From positions 248,001-312,000 of the forward strand of contig NZ_FMZS01000005.1 of assembly GCF_900101265.1 (NCBI RefSeq): DNA of 64,000 bases, read 5' to 3'. How positions within the stretch are numbered: position 1 is the first letter of the stretch; each line of letters begins with the position of its first letter. Made by a program: the position numbers and the translations under genes. Under the pieces are notes generated by a model. It worked only from the letters and a program-made list of their open reading frames with translations, was not told where the DNA came from and did no database searches. Shown here piece by piece: positions 35,989 to 44,882 of this stretch. Source of the DNA: Massilia sp. PDC64. GTDB lineage: Bacteria > Pseudomonadota > Gammaproteobacteria > Burkholderiales > Burkholderiaceae_D.

Positions 35989-36957
35989 TCACGGCGCGCG
36001 CGCGCCGGGCGTGGACGGACCCGCGTCGGGCGCTCCGTCAGCGAGCGCGCGCGGCAGCCGGAATTCGATGTGTTCCTCGATCCCGGCCATCGTCGACACG
36101 TCGACGGGACCGAGCGCCCGCAGGGCGGCGATCACGTGCTCGACCATGGCCTCGGGCGCGGATGCGCCTGCCGTGATCCCGACCACCCCTGCGCTGGCGA
36201 CCCAGGCGGGGTCGAGCTCGCTGCCGTCGGCCAGCAGCCAGGTTGGGGTGCCGGTCTCCGCGCCGATCTCGCGCAGCCGGTTCGAGTTCGAACTGTTCGG
36301 GGCGCCGACGACGAGCAGCACGTCGACCTGGCGGCACAGGTCGCGCACGGCGCGCTGGCGGTTCTGCGTGGCATAACAGATGTCGCGCACGTCCGGCCCG
36401 ACGATGTCCGTGAAGCGCCGCCGCAGGGCCGCGATGACGCCGCGCGTGTCGTCCACGCTGAGCGTCGTCTGCGTCACGTAGGCGACGGGCGTGTCGGGCG
36501 GCAGGTCGAGGGCCTCGGCCTCGCGCTCGTCGCGCACGAGCAGCACGCGGCCGTCGATCTGCCCCATCGTCCCCTCGACCTCCGGGTGGCCCGGATGGCC
36601 GATCAGGATCACCGTCCTGCCGCGGGCCGCGTACTGGCGTCCCTGGATATGGACCTTGGCGACCAGCGGGCAGGTCGCGTCCAGCACCCGCAGGGCGCGC
36701 GCGTCGGCATCGGCCTCGACCGTGCGCGCCACGCCGTGCGCACTGAAGATCGTCACCGCCGCCGGCGGCACTTCGTCCAGGTCTTCGACGAACACGGCGC
36801 CCTTGGCGCGCAGGCTGTCGACCACTGCCTTGTTGTGGACGATTTCGTGACGCACATACACAGGCGCGCCATGCCGTTCGAGCGCGCGCTCGACGATCTC
36901 GATGGCTCGGACGACGCCCGCGCAAAACCCGCGCGGCTGGGCAAGGATCACATGCAT
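35989..36957 (-). CDS. ispH: 4-hydroxy-3-methylbut-2-enyl diphosphate reductase
   Basis: IspH reduces HMBPP to IPP and DMAPP, the final step of the MEP pathway, using a 4Fe-4S cluster. The three cluster cysteines are C12 (PRGFCAGV), C96 ([11 protein letters not shown]) and C194 ([10 protein letters not shown]). Other active-site motifs are [24 protein letters not shown] and TQTTLS. At 322 residues it is standard length. As the first gene of the run ispH-hpnH-I-J-K-L it couples isoprenoid supply to hopanoid tailoring. It diverges from hpnA across 143 bp. Confidence 0.95.
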   Translation of the reverse strand: MHVILAQPRGFCAGVVRAIEIVERALERHGAPVYVRHEIVHNKAVVDSLRAKGAVFVEDLDEVPPAAVTIFSAHGVARTVEADADARALRVLDATCPLVAKVHIQGRQYAARGRTVILIGHPGHPEVEGTMGQIDGRVLLVRDEREAEALDLPPDTPVAYVTQTTLSVDDTRGVIAALRRRFTDIVGPDVRDICYATQNRQRAVRDLCRQVDVLLVVGAPNSSNSNRLREIGAETGTPTWLLADGSELDPAWVASAGVVGITAGASAPEAMVEHVIAALRALGPVDVSTMAGIEEHIEFRLPRALADGAPDAGPSTPGARAP

Positions 36958-37100
36958 GACGGTTCTCTGCGGTGCTTTCCGTTCGGTGCAGATTGGAGTC
37001 CGCGGCCGCGCGCAAGTTCGCGCGCCGTGTTTGATCCAGATGCGTATGCACCTCGCATATCTCTTTAGAATGCGCTGCAGGTGGATGCCGGAAGGAGGCC

Positions 37101-38105
37101 ATGGTGGCGGGGAGCGACCTCGTGCTGGTCACGGGGGCGGCCGGGTTCGTCGGTGCCGCCGTGGCGCGCGCGGCACTGGCAGAGGGGTATGCCGTCCGTG
37201 CCCTGGTGCGCGCGAGCAGCCCGCGCCGCAATCTGGCAGGTCTCGACGCCGAGGTGGTCGCAGGCGATTTGCGCGACGCGGCGGCGGTCGGGCGCGCGCT
37301 GACCCGCGTGCGGTTCCTGCTGCATGTCGCAGCGGATTACCGGTTGTGGGCGCCCGAGCCCGGCGAGATCATGCGCAACAACGTGGAAGGCACGGCGACC
37401 GTGATGCGGGCGGCGCTGGCGGCCGGGGTGGAGCGTGTGGTCGTCACCAGCAGCGTGGCGACGTTGCGGGTGAGTCCGTCGACCGTGGCGGCCACGGAAG
37501 ACGAACCGCTGGCGGAACACGAGGCGATCGGCGTGTACAAGCGCAGCAAGGTGGCGGCCGAGCGCCTCGTCGAGCGCATGGTCGTGCAGGACGGTTTGCC
37601 GGCCGTGATCGTCAACCCGTCGACGCCGGTCGGCGCGCGCGATGTGCGACCGACGCCGACCGGGCGCATCATCGTCGAGGCGGCCTGCGGTCGGATGCCG
37701 GCGTTCGTCGAGACCGGTCTGAACGTCGTCGACGTCGAGGACGTGGCGCGAGGGCATGTGCTCGCCCTCACGCGTGGGCGCGTGGGCGAGCGCTACATCC
37801 TCGGCGGGCAGAACGTGATGCTGCGCGAGCTGTTGGGCGAGATCGCGCAACTCGTGGGGCGTTCGCCGCCGCGCGTGCGTCTGCCGGCCGCGCCACTGGT
37901 GCCGCTGGCGCACGCGGCCGAGGCGATCGCGCGCGTGCGCGGGCGCGAGCCGTTCCTGACCGTGGACGGTTTGAAGATGTCGCGCAACCGGATGTTTTTT
38001 TCGTCCGGGAAGGCGGAGCGGGAGCTTGGCTACCGGCCGGGGCCATACATTGCCGGCGTGCGGGCGGCGGTCGCGTGGTTTGCGCAGGAAGGCTATCTCG
38101 ATTAG
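37101..38105 (+). CDS. hpnA: Hopanoid-associated sugar epimerase HpnA
   Basis: An extended short-chain dehydrogenase (NAD-dependent epimerase/dehydratase family) of 334 residues, found in most hopanoid clusters; its reaction is not established. Features are the nucleotide-binding TGAAGFVG (about 13-20), [16 protein letters not shown] and the YKRSK catalytic Tyr/Lys. The start at 37101 is preceded by AAGGAGG. A TAGAATG element lies 30 bp upstream, similar to that before dxs. It diverges from ispH and converges with the ferritin-like gene 28 bp away, so it forms the right edge of the hopanoid island. Confidence 0.9.
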   Translation: MVAGSDLVLVTGAAGFVGAAVARAALAEGYAVRALVRASSPRRNLAGLDAEVVAGDLRDAAAVGRALTRVRFLLHVAADYRLWAPEPGEIMRNNVEGTATVMRAALAAGVERVVVTSSVATLRVSPSTVAATEDEPLAEHEAIGVYKRSKVAAERLVERMVVQDGLPAVIVNPSTPVGARDVRPTPTGRIIVEAACGRMPAFVETGLNVVDVEDVARGHVLALTRGRVGERYILGGQNVMLRELLGEIAQLVGRSPPRVRLPAAPLVPLAHAAEAIARVRGREPFLTVDGLKMSRNRMFFSSGKAERELGYRPGPYIAGVRAAVAWFAQEGYLD

Positions 38106-38132
38106 GTTATCTCGATGAGGGGCCCCGTCGTG

Positions 38133-39137
38133 TCAACGTCGCCGGCCGAACAGCCCGGCTACACGCAGTACGAGCCGGGCCAGTCCCGGCACCGTGCGGG
38201 GACGGAGCAGCCGTTCGTCGTACCCCGCAAAGCGTCGGTCGTTTTCGGCGAGACAGAGCGCGAGCAGGTCGCGGACATCGACGCCGTTGTCGGCGACCGA
38301 TTGCGCACCGTGCAAGGTGAAATTATTGTCCTGGGGGCGGGCGCCGCCGTCCACGTCGATAGCGCGTGCGAGGCCGATCCGCTCCCATGCGAGGAATGCC
38401 CACACGGCGGCGACCTTCGCTTCGAAGCGCACGCGGCGCGGGAACGACAGGCGGGCCCGGTGCCAGGCCGCCCAGTTGGCGAACAGGAGGATGTGGCGGC
38501 ACTCTTCCTGCATCACGGGCTCGAACGTGTCGACGAGCGCGGGCGGAAACAGGCCGGAACGCCGCGCCAGTTCGAACAGGCCGAACGCAAAAAAGCTGTC
38601 GATGCATTCGCTGTAGCCGGTGACGAGGTACGCCCACTCCGGGTCCCGGGATGGGTGGTGGACGGGCTCGGGCGCGAGGTCGATGCCGTACGCCGCGACC
38701 ATGCGCGCGAGGACGTCCTTGTGGCGCTGCTCTTCCCACGCGTTCAGTGCGAGCGCGTCGCGCATGGCGGGGTCGTGCAGCGTGCCGGCATAGGCCGCCA
38801 TGCGCAGGCGCGCCTTGCCTTCCGTCTGGACGGCAATATCCCAGATCGGCAGCGCGACGATGCGGTCGCGCACCGCCGGTTCCAGCCTGGGCCAGTCCAG
38901 CACGGCGGGGCGGTAGGGGTTGAAGGTGTCGCGGAACATGCGGCACGTGGCGTCGCCGTGGCGGTCCGAGCCGGGGACCAGTGGACCGGCTACCGGGTCG
39001 CGCCAGTGACGCATGCGTGCGTCGGCCGCGGCCAGTTGCGCGTCGTCGTGGCCGAGTGTGGGCTGGGGCTGCGGCGGCGGCCGGAACCCGGGCACCAGTT
39101 GGGCGACGTCGAAGGCATCCGTGGCATCAGCGTCCAT
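38133..39137 (-). CDS. Ferritin-like diiron-domain protein
   Basis: A 334-residue soluble protein with an alpha-helical ferritin-like core. Two ExxH motifs (WEEQRHKDV and MQEECRHILL), with further Glu residues in helices between them (YSECIDSFF), suggest a diiron site. I do not recognise a named family with a known reaction; such proteins include oxygenases, desaturase-like enzymes and iron-binding proteins. The start at 39137 is supported by GAAAGG 5 bp before it. Its position next to hpnA, tail to tail, makes a link to hopanoid oxidation possible but unproven. A separate XRE regulator lies 32 bp upstream on the same strand. Confidence 0.75.
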   Translation of the reverse strand: MDADATDAFDVAQLVPGFRPPPQPQPTLGHDDAQLAAADARMRHWRDPVAGPLVPGSDRHGDATCRMFRDTFNPYRPAVLDWPRLEPAVRDRIVALPIWDIAVQTEGKARLRMAAYAGTLHDPAMRDALALNAWEEQRHKDVLARMVAAYGIDLAPEPVHHPSRDPEWAYLVTGYSECIDSFFAFGLFELARRSGLFPPALVDTFEPVMQEECRHILLFANWAAWHRARLSFPRRVRFEAKVAAVWAFLAWERIGLARAIDVDGGARPQDNNFTLHGAQSVADNGVDVRDLLALCLAENDRRFAGYDERLLRPRTVPGLARLVLRVAGLFGRRR

Positions 39138-39169
39138 GCGCATCCTTTCAAGACGCAACGCATCTGTAT

Positions 39170-39964
39170 CTATCGACCTGTTTCCGCCGACGAGGTTCCC
39201 TCGGCCAGGCACACCAGCTTGATCTCCATCTGCAACGCCACGAGCAGCGTCGTCTGCACGAACCCGAGTTCGCCCCGGACGGGATGCCGGAACCGCCGCT
39301 CCCCGCCTTCCCGGTGCAGCACGTCCTGCTTGTCCCAGCATTGCGCGAACAGCGGGCTGTCCCGGCACAGCTGTTCGACCAGGGCCTGCATGTCCCCGTC
39401 CGCCGGCCGGCGGTGGAAGTCGGCCCGGAATTCCGCCGCCAGCCGCCGGGCCCGCGTGTCCCAGTCCACGATGAGGTCGCGTGCCGCGGGATGCAGGAAG
39501 ACGTAGCGGAGCAGGTTGCGGTCGGGCGCGTCCCCGTCCAGCCAGCCGACGAACAGCGCGGCCGCGGCAGCGTTCCACGCGCGTGCGGTCCACGTGTGGT
39601 CGAGCAGGTAGGCCGGCGCGGACACCAGGCCCGGCAGCGCCAGCAGCGCCGGGGACAGGTCGTCGACATGGTCGGGCACGCCGCGCGGGTCTTTCTTGCC
39701 GGCGAGGTCGAACAGCGACGCCCGCTCGGCCGCGGACAGTTGCAGCGCCTCGGCCAGGCGCGACAGCGCGGCCGGCGACGGCTGCACGTCGCGGCCCTGT
39801 TCCAGCCACGTGATCCACGTGACGCCGAGGCCGGCCGCGTCGGCCAGTTCCTCGCGGCGCAGGCCCGGCGTGCGGCGGCGCGTGCCCGGCCTGGCGGGCG
39901 TCAGGCGCGCGCGGTGGGCGCGGATGAAGGCGCCGAGCATCTGGCGCTGGTGCGTGTCCGTCAT
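39170..39964 (-). CDS. XRE-type regulator with MmyB-like C-terminal domain
   Basis: A 264-residue regulator. Helix-turn-helix residues about 30-85 (TPGLRREELADAAGLGVTWITWLEQGRD) are followed by the MmyB-like domain (SPALLALPGLVSAPAYLLDHTWTARAWNAAA, DRNLLRYVFLHPAARDLIVDW). Proteins of this type in actinobacteria and proteobacteria often control an adjacent oxidoreductase or methyltransferase. The start at 39964 (MTDTHQRQM) was chosen because homologues start near the helix-turn-helix; an extension to 40072 crosses the divergent promoter. It is divergent from a SAM methyltransferase, 88 bp away. Confidence 0.87.
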   Translation of the reverse strand: MTDTHQRQMLGAFIRAHRARLTPARPGTRRRTPGLRREELADAAGLGVTWITWLEQGRDVQPSPAALSRLAEALQLSAAERASLFDLAGKKDPRGVPDHVDDLSPALLALPGLVSAPAYLLDHTWTARAWNAAAAALFVGWLDGDAPDRNLLRYVFLHPAARDLIVDWDTRARRLAAEFRADFHRRPADGDMQALVEQLCRDSPLFAQCWDKQDVLHREGGERRFRHPVRGELGFVQTTLLVALQMEIKLVCLAEGTSSAETGR

Positions 39965-40052
39965 GGTGCTCCTGATACTAGGATAAACAGGCTCCTTGTA
40001 ACAGGAAAACGCCTCGTCGACAATGATTCCACGACATAACCCAGGAGCTAAT

Positions 40053-40826
40053 ATGCAAAACCACGACGCCACCGTCCTCGAACAATACGATTCCCGCGCC
40101 GAGGCCTATCTCGCCAGCGCCGTGCACGCGGCGGGCGCGGACCTGGAGCGGATGGCGGACCTGATCGGCCACCGCCCGGATGCCGTCGCGCTGGACATGG
40201 GCTGCGGCGGCGGCCACGTGGCCTTCCGCATGGCGGGCCAGGTCGGCAAGGTCGTCGCGTACGACCTGTCCGCCGCGATGCTGGACACGGTCGCCGCCGA
40301 AGCCCGCCGGCGGGGCCTGGACAACCTCGTCACGAAGCAGGGCGCGGCCGAGGCGCTGCCCTGTCCGGACGCGTCGTTCGACGTCGTCGCCACCCGCTAC
40401 AGCGCGCATCACTGGGGTGCGCTCAGGGACGGGCTCAGGGACGGGCTCGCGCAGATGCGGCGCGTCGTCAAACCGGATGGCCTCGCGTTGTTCATGGACG
40501 TCGTCTCGCCCGGCGTGCCGTTGCTGGACACGTGGCTGCAGACGCTGGAGCTGTTGCGCGATCCGTCCCATGTGTGCAATGCGTCGGTGGAGGAGTGGAA
40601 GGCGACGCTGGCGGCCGTCGGCTTCGCGGTCGACGACGTGGTCACGTACAGGCTGCGCCTGGAATTCGCTTCGTGGATCGCCCGGATGCGCACGCCGGAC
40701 GTCCACGTGGCCGCGATCCGGTCGCTGCACGCCCGCGCATCGAGCGAGGTGAAGGACTATTTCCAGATCGGGGACGACGGCAGCTTCACGGTGGACACGG
40801 CGCTGATCGTCGCCCGTCCGATCTAA
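40053..40826 (+). CDS. Class I SAM-dependent methyltransferase (Methyltransf_11/UbiE-like)
   Basis: A 257-residue cytoplasmic methyltransferase. SAM motif I is LDMGCGGGHVAF (about 45-56), then AYDLSAAMLDTV (motif post-I), GAAEALPCPDASFDVVATRYSAHHW (motif II/III) and RVVKPDGLALFMD. The substrate is not evident. The start at 40053 follows CCAGGAGC. A 12-bp tandem duplication (40422-40445) gives LRDGLRDGL in the middle. It is divergent from the XRE gene and its last 4 bp overlap the fetB stop. It is probably the XRE regulator's target. Confidence 0.83.
   Translation: MQNHDATVLEQYDSRAEAYLASAVHAAGADLERMADLIGHRPDAVALDMGCGGGHVAFRMAGQVGKVVAYDLSAAMLDTVAAEARRRGLDNLVTKQGAAEALPCPDASFDVVATRYSAHHWGALRDGLRDGLAQMRRVVKPDGLALFMDVVSPGVPLLDTWLQTLELLRDPSHVCNASVEEWKATLAAVGFAVDDVVTYRLRLEFASWIARMRTPDVHVAAIRSLHARASSEVKDYFQIGDDGSFTVDTALIVARPI
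40422..40445 (+). repeat. 12-bp tandem duplication inside the methyltransferase gene
   Basis: CTCAGGGACGGG is present twice in a row, in frame, encoding LRDG twice. It lies after the motif region, probably in a loop. Confidence 0.85.
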
Positions 40827-41617
40827 TCCCGCAGGCGGTCGACCCGCAGCCGCTGGCGGTCGTCGCTGAGGGCGCGCACGGCCAGCATTGCGGCGCCGAC
40901 TGCTGCCAGGCCGCTCGCGCCGGCCAGCAGGAACATCAGCAGGATCTGGTATTTGACGGCCTCGATCGGGTCCATGCCGGCCAGCAGCTGGCCCGTCATG
41001 ATGCCGGGCAGGGTGATGATGCCGGCGGCCGACATCTGGTTCGCGACGGGGATCATGCCGCGCCGCGTCGCGTTGCGCACGAGCGGGCCGATGGCTTCGC
41101 GGAACGGCGTGCCGAGGGCGATCCGGGCCTCGATGCGGGCACGCTCGCGCACGACGCCGTCGAGGATGCCGTCCAGCGCGAGGCTGGCGGCATTCAGCAC
41201 GCTGCCGAGGACGATGCCCATCAGCGGGATCGCATAGCGCGGTTCGTACCACGGCGTCGGGCGCACGGCCGTCGTCAGCGCCAGCAGCACGGTCGCGACA
41301 CCGGTGCAGGACACGACGGCGGCGCTGATCCGGTAATTCATGTGGCGCTTCAGGCGCTGCCGCGGCCGGGTCGCGACCTCGCGCGCGGCCGCGGCGATCA
41401 TGAACAGGACGACGGCCAGTGTCGCCGCCGGGGAGCTCGTGGCGAACACGTGGCGCAGCACGAGGCCGACGATCGTCAGCTGTGCCACCATGCGCACGGC
41501 CGCGACGAGGATCTGGCGGTGCAGCCCGAGGCCAAGGGCGAGCGACAGCGCGGCGTCCAGTACGATCAGGATCGCGGCCGCGAGCAGGTCCCAGGTGCCC
41601 AGGTGGATCGCATTCAT
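40823..41617 (-). CDS. fetB: FetB-type iron export permease (UPF0014)
   Basis: A 264-residue, about seven-helix inner-membrane permease. UPF0014/FetB motifs are visible: VAAVRMVAQLTIVGLVLRHVF near the N-terminus, RYAIPLMGIVLGSVLNAASLALDG, ATRRGMIPVANQMSAAGIITLPGIMTGQLLAGMDPIEAVKYQILLMF. In E. coli FetAB exports iron and helps resistance to oxidative stress. The start overlaps the stop of the ATPase gene by ATGA, so both are one operon. The metal specificity is inferred from family only. Confidence 0.87.
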   Translation of the reverse strand: MNAIHLGTWDLLAAAILIVLDAALSLALGLGLHRQILVAAVRMVAQLTIVGLVLRHVFATSSPAATLAVVLFMIAAAAREVATRPRQRLKRHMNYRISAAVVSCTGVATVLLALTTAVRPTPWYEPRYAIPLMGIVLGSVLNAASLALDGILDGVVRERARIEARIALGTPFREAIGPLVRNATRRGMIPVANQMSAAGIITLPGIMTGQLLAGMDPIEAVKYQILLMFLLAGASGLAAVGAAMLAVRALSDDRQRLRVDRLRD

Positions 41618-42234
41618 GCCGTGGCCAGCTTTCCCTGTTCGAGCCGGAAGACGCGCTGCGCGAGGCGGCGCGCCTGTTCGCCGGCGTGCGTGACGACCAG
41701 CACGGCCATGCCATCCGCCAGCTGCGCGCGCAGCAGCGCCTCCACGCGCGCGACGGCGGCCGGGTCGAGGGCGGCCGTCGGTTCGTCGAGCAGCAGCACG
41801 CGCGGACGCCGGGCCAGCGAGCGGACGAGGGCGAGGCGCTGGCGCTCGCCCGTCGACAGGCGCTCGATCTCCGTGTCCAGCAGGGCCGGGGACAGCCCGA
41901 GCGCGGCCAGCGTAGTGTCCACGAACGCCCGGTCGGCATCGGCGAAGTGCGCGCCGGCCGTCGCTTCCCACCACGCCGGTTCGGCCGCCTGGTAGACGAC
42001 GGCGGCGCGCCAGTCGGGTGCGGACATCGACGACGCGGGTCTTCCGTCGAGCAGGGCGTCGCCGTCATGCGGGTCGAGGTCGGCCAGCATGCGCAGCAGG
42101 ACGCTCTTGCCGGCACCGGACGGTCCCTGGATCGCGATGCATTCACCCGCGTGCACGTCGAACGTGAACGGTCCGCCGAACGGCGACCGCAGATCGCGTG
42201 CGGACAAGAGGGGCGTCGCGCTCAACCCAGCCAT
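41614..42234 (-). CDS. fetA: FetA-type ABC transporter ATP-binding protein
   Basis: A 206-residue ATPase, short as is typical for FetA. Walker A is GPSGAGKSVL, the signature LSTGERQRLALVRSL, Walker B VLLLDEPTAALD and the H-loop VVTHAG. The C-terminal half is minimal. The start at 42234 (MAGLSATPL) was chosen; a reading starting at 42300 would extend into the upstream small gene. It pairs with fetB by overlap. The 3' end of the small gene upstream overlaps it by 13 bp, pointing to a three-gene transcript. Confidence 0.87.
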   Translation of the reverse strand: MAGLSATPLLSARDLRSPFGGPFTFDVHAGECIAIQGPSGAGKSVLLRMLADLDPHDGDALLDGRPASSMSAPDWRAAVVYQAAEPAWWEATAGAHFADADRAFVDTTLAALGLSPALLDTEIERLSTGERQRLALVRSLARRPRVLLLDEPTAALDPAAVARVEALLRAQLADGMAVLVVTHAGEQARRLAQRVFRLEQGKLATA

Positions 42235-42482
42235 GCGCGCAGGACGTCCGCGCTCTGCGTCATCCCGGATTTCAGCCGGCGCTCCGCCTGGGCGGCGCAT
42301 TGTTCGGGCGTGCCGGCGCCCTGGTCGGACGCCTTCATGGCGATGGCCCTGGCGGCGATGCCGAAGGCGAGGATCGCTTCGTCCCAGGCGAGGCCGGAGG
42401 CCAGTGCGTGTTCGACGACGTGCGCCGTCAGTGCCCCGAGCCGGTCGATCCGCGCGCGGTCCATGTTGTCCAGTTTTAGCAT
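42222..42482 (-). CDS. Small conserved-looking hypothetical protein
   Basis: An 86-residue protein, mainly helical and soluble, that I do not recognise. It begins MLKLDNMDRARIDRLG and contains VVEHALASGLAWDEAILAFGIAARAIAMKA. GGAGAG lies 7 bp upstream of the start at 42482. It overlaps fetA by 13 bp on the same strand, so it is probably translated with it. A role in iron export is only a contextual guess. Confidence 0.6.
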   Translation of the reverse strand: MLKLDNMDRARIDRLGALTAHVVEHALASGLAWDEAILAFGIAARAIAMKASDQGAGTPEQCAAQAERRLKSGMTQSADVLRAWLG

Positions 42483-42553
42483 CGTTCGCTCTCCATGTCG
42501 ACGGTTTGCCACCTTTGTAGCACGTCCGCGGCGGCGCCTCCGTGCGGTGGCGA

Positions 42554-43099
42554 TCACGAACGGGCGGCGGCGCGGATCAGGTCGAAGGGAGAGATGTCGC
42601 GCACGGTCGAGCGCGAGTTCAGCAGGCTGCTGTCGAAGTGGCCGAAGCCGCCCGGTACGCCGGCGCGGTCAGGCCAGTGGCGCGGGGGCATGTCGTCGAC
42701 GCCGGACTGCGCTTCCAGTTCCAGCTGCCTGACGCGGGCAGTCAGCGTGGCGACGGTGCTGCGCAGTTCCGCCAGTTCGCGGTCGCGCGCCTGGAGGGCC
42801 TGGTCGTGGGCGGCGCGCAGCATGCGCATGCGCTCGTCGAAGTCGGCGTGCAGCCGGTCGGCCAGTTCGTCGACGAGGGCATGCAGGGCGCGGCCCGTGT
42901 CCTCGCGGCGCATGCCCGGTTCCGCGTCCGTGCCGCCGTCTTCGGCGCGCAGCTCCTTGAGGTATTTGTGGATGGTCGACTTGGATCCGCTGTCACCCAG
43001 CGCGTGGCGTACCGCGTCGACGGAAGGGTGACGTCCCTCCGCCAGCAGCCGGTCGCGGGCTTCCCTGACCTGTGATTTCGTGAGTCCGCTGCGCGCCAT
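42554..43099 (-). CDS. KfrA-like DNA-binding coiled-coil protein
   Basis: A 181-residue protein with an N-terminal KfrA-type DNA-binding helix-turn-helix (LTKSQVREARDRLLAEGRHPSVDAVRHALGDSGSKSTIHKYLKEL, about 5-50) and a coiled coil (about 70-130; RDRELAELRSTVATLTARVRQLELEAQ). KfrA on plasmids is a coiled-coil partition-associated repressor. Chromosomal relatives are common in betaproteobacteria and often regulate themselves. The C-terminus (SSLLNSRSTVRDISPFDLIRAAA) is not recognised. Neighbours are a CPA2 antiporter upstream (24 bp) and the small gene downstream. Confidence 0.8.
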   Translation of the reverse strand: MARSGLTKSQVREARDRLLAEGRHPSVDAVRHALGDSGSKSTIHKYLKELRAEDGGTDAEPGMRREDTGRALHALVDELADRLHADFDERMRMLRAAHDQALQARDRELAELRSTVATLTARVRQLELEAQSGVDDMPPRHWPDRAGVPGGFGHFDSSLLNSRSTVRDISPFDLIRAAARS

Positions 43100-43123
43100 G
43101 GGTGTCCACCTCGTCGAATCCGA

Positions 43124-44332
43124 TCAGGAACTGGCCTGATTCACCAGTCCGCGGTGCTGCACGCGATTCAGCTTCGGATGCACGACCGGGACGGTCAGCA
43201 TTGTACTGCCGACGGCCATCAAAAGGAGCGCCGTGAACGTCTCGCTCGTGATGACCTGCTTGTCGAGCAGGATGTTGGCGAAGATGATTTCGATGAGGCC
43301 CTTCGTCTGCAGCAGCCAGCCGATGATCGATGCCTCGCCGTCCTTCCACTTCAGGATCCTGCCGGCGACGTGGGCGCCCGCCAGCTTGCCCGCAACGGAG
43401 GCGAACAGCAGCAGGGCGGCGGCGAAGAACACGGCGTAGCCGCCCAGGTCCCATTTGGTGCGCAGGCCGGTGCTGAGGAAGAACACGGGCATCAGCGCGA
43501 GCAGCACGTTCTGGAAGAGGGTATCCAGGTGCTCCTGTTCGAACCACTCGGCATCCATCACGACGCCCGCCAGGAACGCGCCCACCATGAAGTGCAGGCC
43601 GGCCCAGTCGGCGCCGAATGCGCAGGCGATCAGCCAGATCAATGCCACGTACCACCGGTCGCTCCGGTCGAGACGCGTCATCAGGCGGCGGAATACGAAC
43701 GTCAGCACCGCGAAGGCGGCGAGGAAGCCGAGCTGGCGGCCGATGCGTTCCCAATCCAGCAGGATCAGGGCGAGGACGCCCCAGATCGCGACGTCGTCCA
43801 GGCTGCCGTAGCGCAGGATGCGCTGGCCCATCGGCAGGCGCAGGATGTCGAGTTTCTGCATCAGGAGCACGAGGATCGGCAGCGCCGTCACGGCACAGGC
43901 CATGCCGGTGCCCAGCGTGAACTGCCACGGCGCTGCCTTTGCCCCCATCCAGCCCGGATAGGCCATCAGCAGCAGGGCGGCCGCGCAGCCGAACAGCAGC
44001 GGGGTACCCAGCGCGAGGCCGGCCGTCATCGCGCTCTCGCGGCGATAGGTCCACACCTTTTTCAGGTCGAGCTCCACGCCGGCCAGCATCACGAACAGCA
44101 TCACGCCCCATTGCGCGATGCCGTTCAGCGTCTTCACGACGTCCGCGTTGAACACGAACCGGTGGTACTCCGGGAAGGCCGCGCCCAGCACGCCGGGGCC
44201 CAGCACCACGCCCATGATGATCTGGACGATGACGAGGGGCGCGAAGTAATCCGTGCGGAAGACGCGCCAGATGGCATACGGTACGACGAAGATGATCAGC
44301 ATCGCCAGCAGGAAGATTTCCGTGGTGCTCAT
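43124..44332 (-). CDS. Cation:proton antiporter, CPA2 family
   Basis: A 402-residue inner-membrane antiporter of the KefB/NapA-like CPA2 group with about 12 helices. Features include the re-entrant GTGMACAVTALPILVLLM and the conserved YGSLDDVAIWGVLALILLD (Asp pair typical of electrogenic antiporters), LHFMVGAFLAGVVMDAE and LQTKGLIEIIFANILLD. It lacks the C-terminal TrkA-N/RCK domain of Kef channels. The exchanged cation (K+ or Na+) cannot be decided. A short inverted repeat sits 16 bp before its start. Confidence 0.85.
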   Translation of the reverse strand: MSTTEIFLLAMLIIFVVPYAIWRVFRTDYFAPLVIVQIIMGVVLGPGVLGAAFPEYHRFVFNADVVKTLNGIAQWGVMLFVMLAGVELDLKKVWTYRRESAMTAGLALGTPLLFGCAAALLLMAYPGWMGAKAAPWQFTLGTGMACAVTALPILVLLMQKLDILRLPMGQRILRYGSLDDVAIWGVLALILLDWERIGRQLGFLAAFAVLTFVFRRLMTRLDRSDRWYVALIWLIACAFGADWAGLHFMVGAFLAGVVMDAEWFEQEHLDTLFQNVLLALMPVFFLSTGLRTKWDLGGYAVFFAAALLLFASVAGKLAGAHVAGRILKWKDGEASIIGWLLQTKGLIEIIFANILLDKQVITSETFTALLLMAVGSTMLTVPVVHPKLNRVQHRGLVNQASS

Positions 44333-44347
44333 AAGTCTCCTTGTTGT

Positions 44348-44365
44348 ATTACGTAATTATGTAAT
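44348..44365. promoter_or_regulatory. AT-rich imperfect dyad before the antiporter
   Basis: ATTACGTAATTATGTAAT reads nearly the same on both strands (one non-pairing base pair). It sits 16 bp upstream of the antiporter start codon within a 178-bp divergent region and could be an operator. No regulator can be assigned. Confidence 0.4.
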
Positions 44366-44510
44366 GGCATCGTAACGGGAAATTGAACAGATGAAAAGGA
44401 TTTCATGCTGGGAGAAGTGATAGTCCTGTTCCTACACGCCAGCCTCGCAATGTCCGATTGGGCACGGTCGCTGCCGTACCCACATGCAGGAGATCACTCA
44501 GGAGGCTACG

Positions 44511-44762
44511 ATGAACGACGACAAACGCAACCAATCAGGCCGCTATACGGATTTCCCGGCCGCGCCGCCGGAAAGCAATGTCAACCCACCGGGCCGGCCG
44601 CAGAGCAGTCACGGCAGCGCCACGGAACCGGTGCCCGGCGGAACGGGCAACGCCGCGCGGGCGGGCGACAGCATGCAATCGGGCGCAACGGACGATGCGG
44701 TCCAGACCCCGGACGATGCCGCGGCGACGGCGGACCGCGGGACGAGCCGCCGCGACGGCTGA
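44511..44762 (+). CDS. Small disordered hypothetical protein
   Basis: An 83-residue, hydrophilic, low-complexity protein rich in Gly, Ala, Pro, Asp, Gln and Asn. It has no hydrophobic core and no recognised domain. CAGGAGG lies about 7 bp before the ATG at 44511, a good ribosome site, and supports the start over an ATG at 44484. The composition recalls stress-related small proteins, but nothing specific can be said. It is divergent from the antiporter. Confidence 0.6.
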   Translation: MNDDKRNQSGRYTDFPAAPPESNVNPPGRPQSSHGSATEPVPGGTGNAARAGDSMQSGATDDAVQTPDDAAATADRGTSRRDG

Positions 44763-44882
44763 GGCACATTGTGAGCAGGATCCAACTGTAATGGTCCGGT
44801 CATAAAAAATTCCCGATCCGCGTTCCGCCCCTTCGGCACGGATGCTCTACAATAGCCGTAAAGCATCAGGAACACGGATCAC

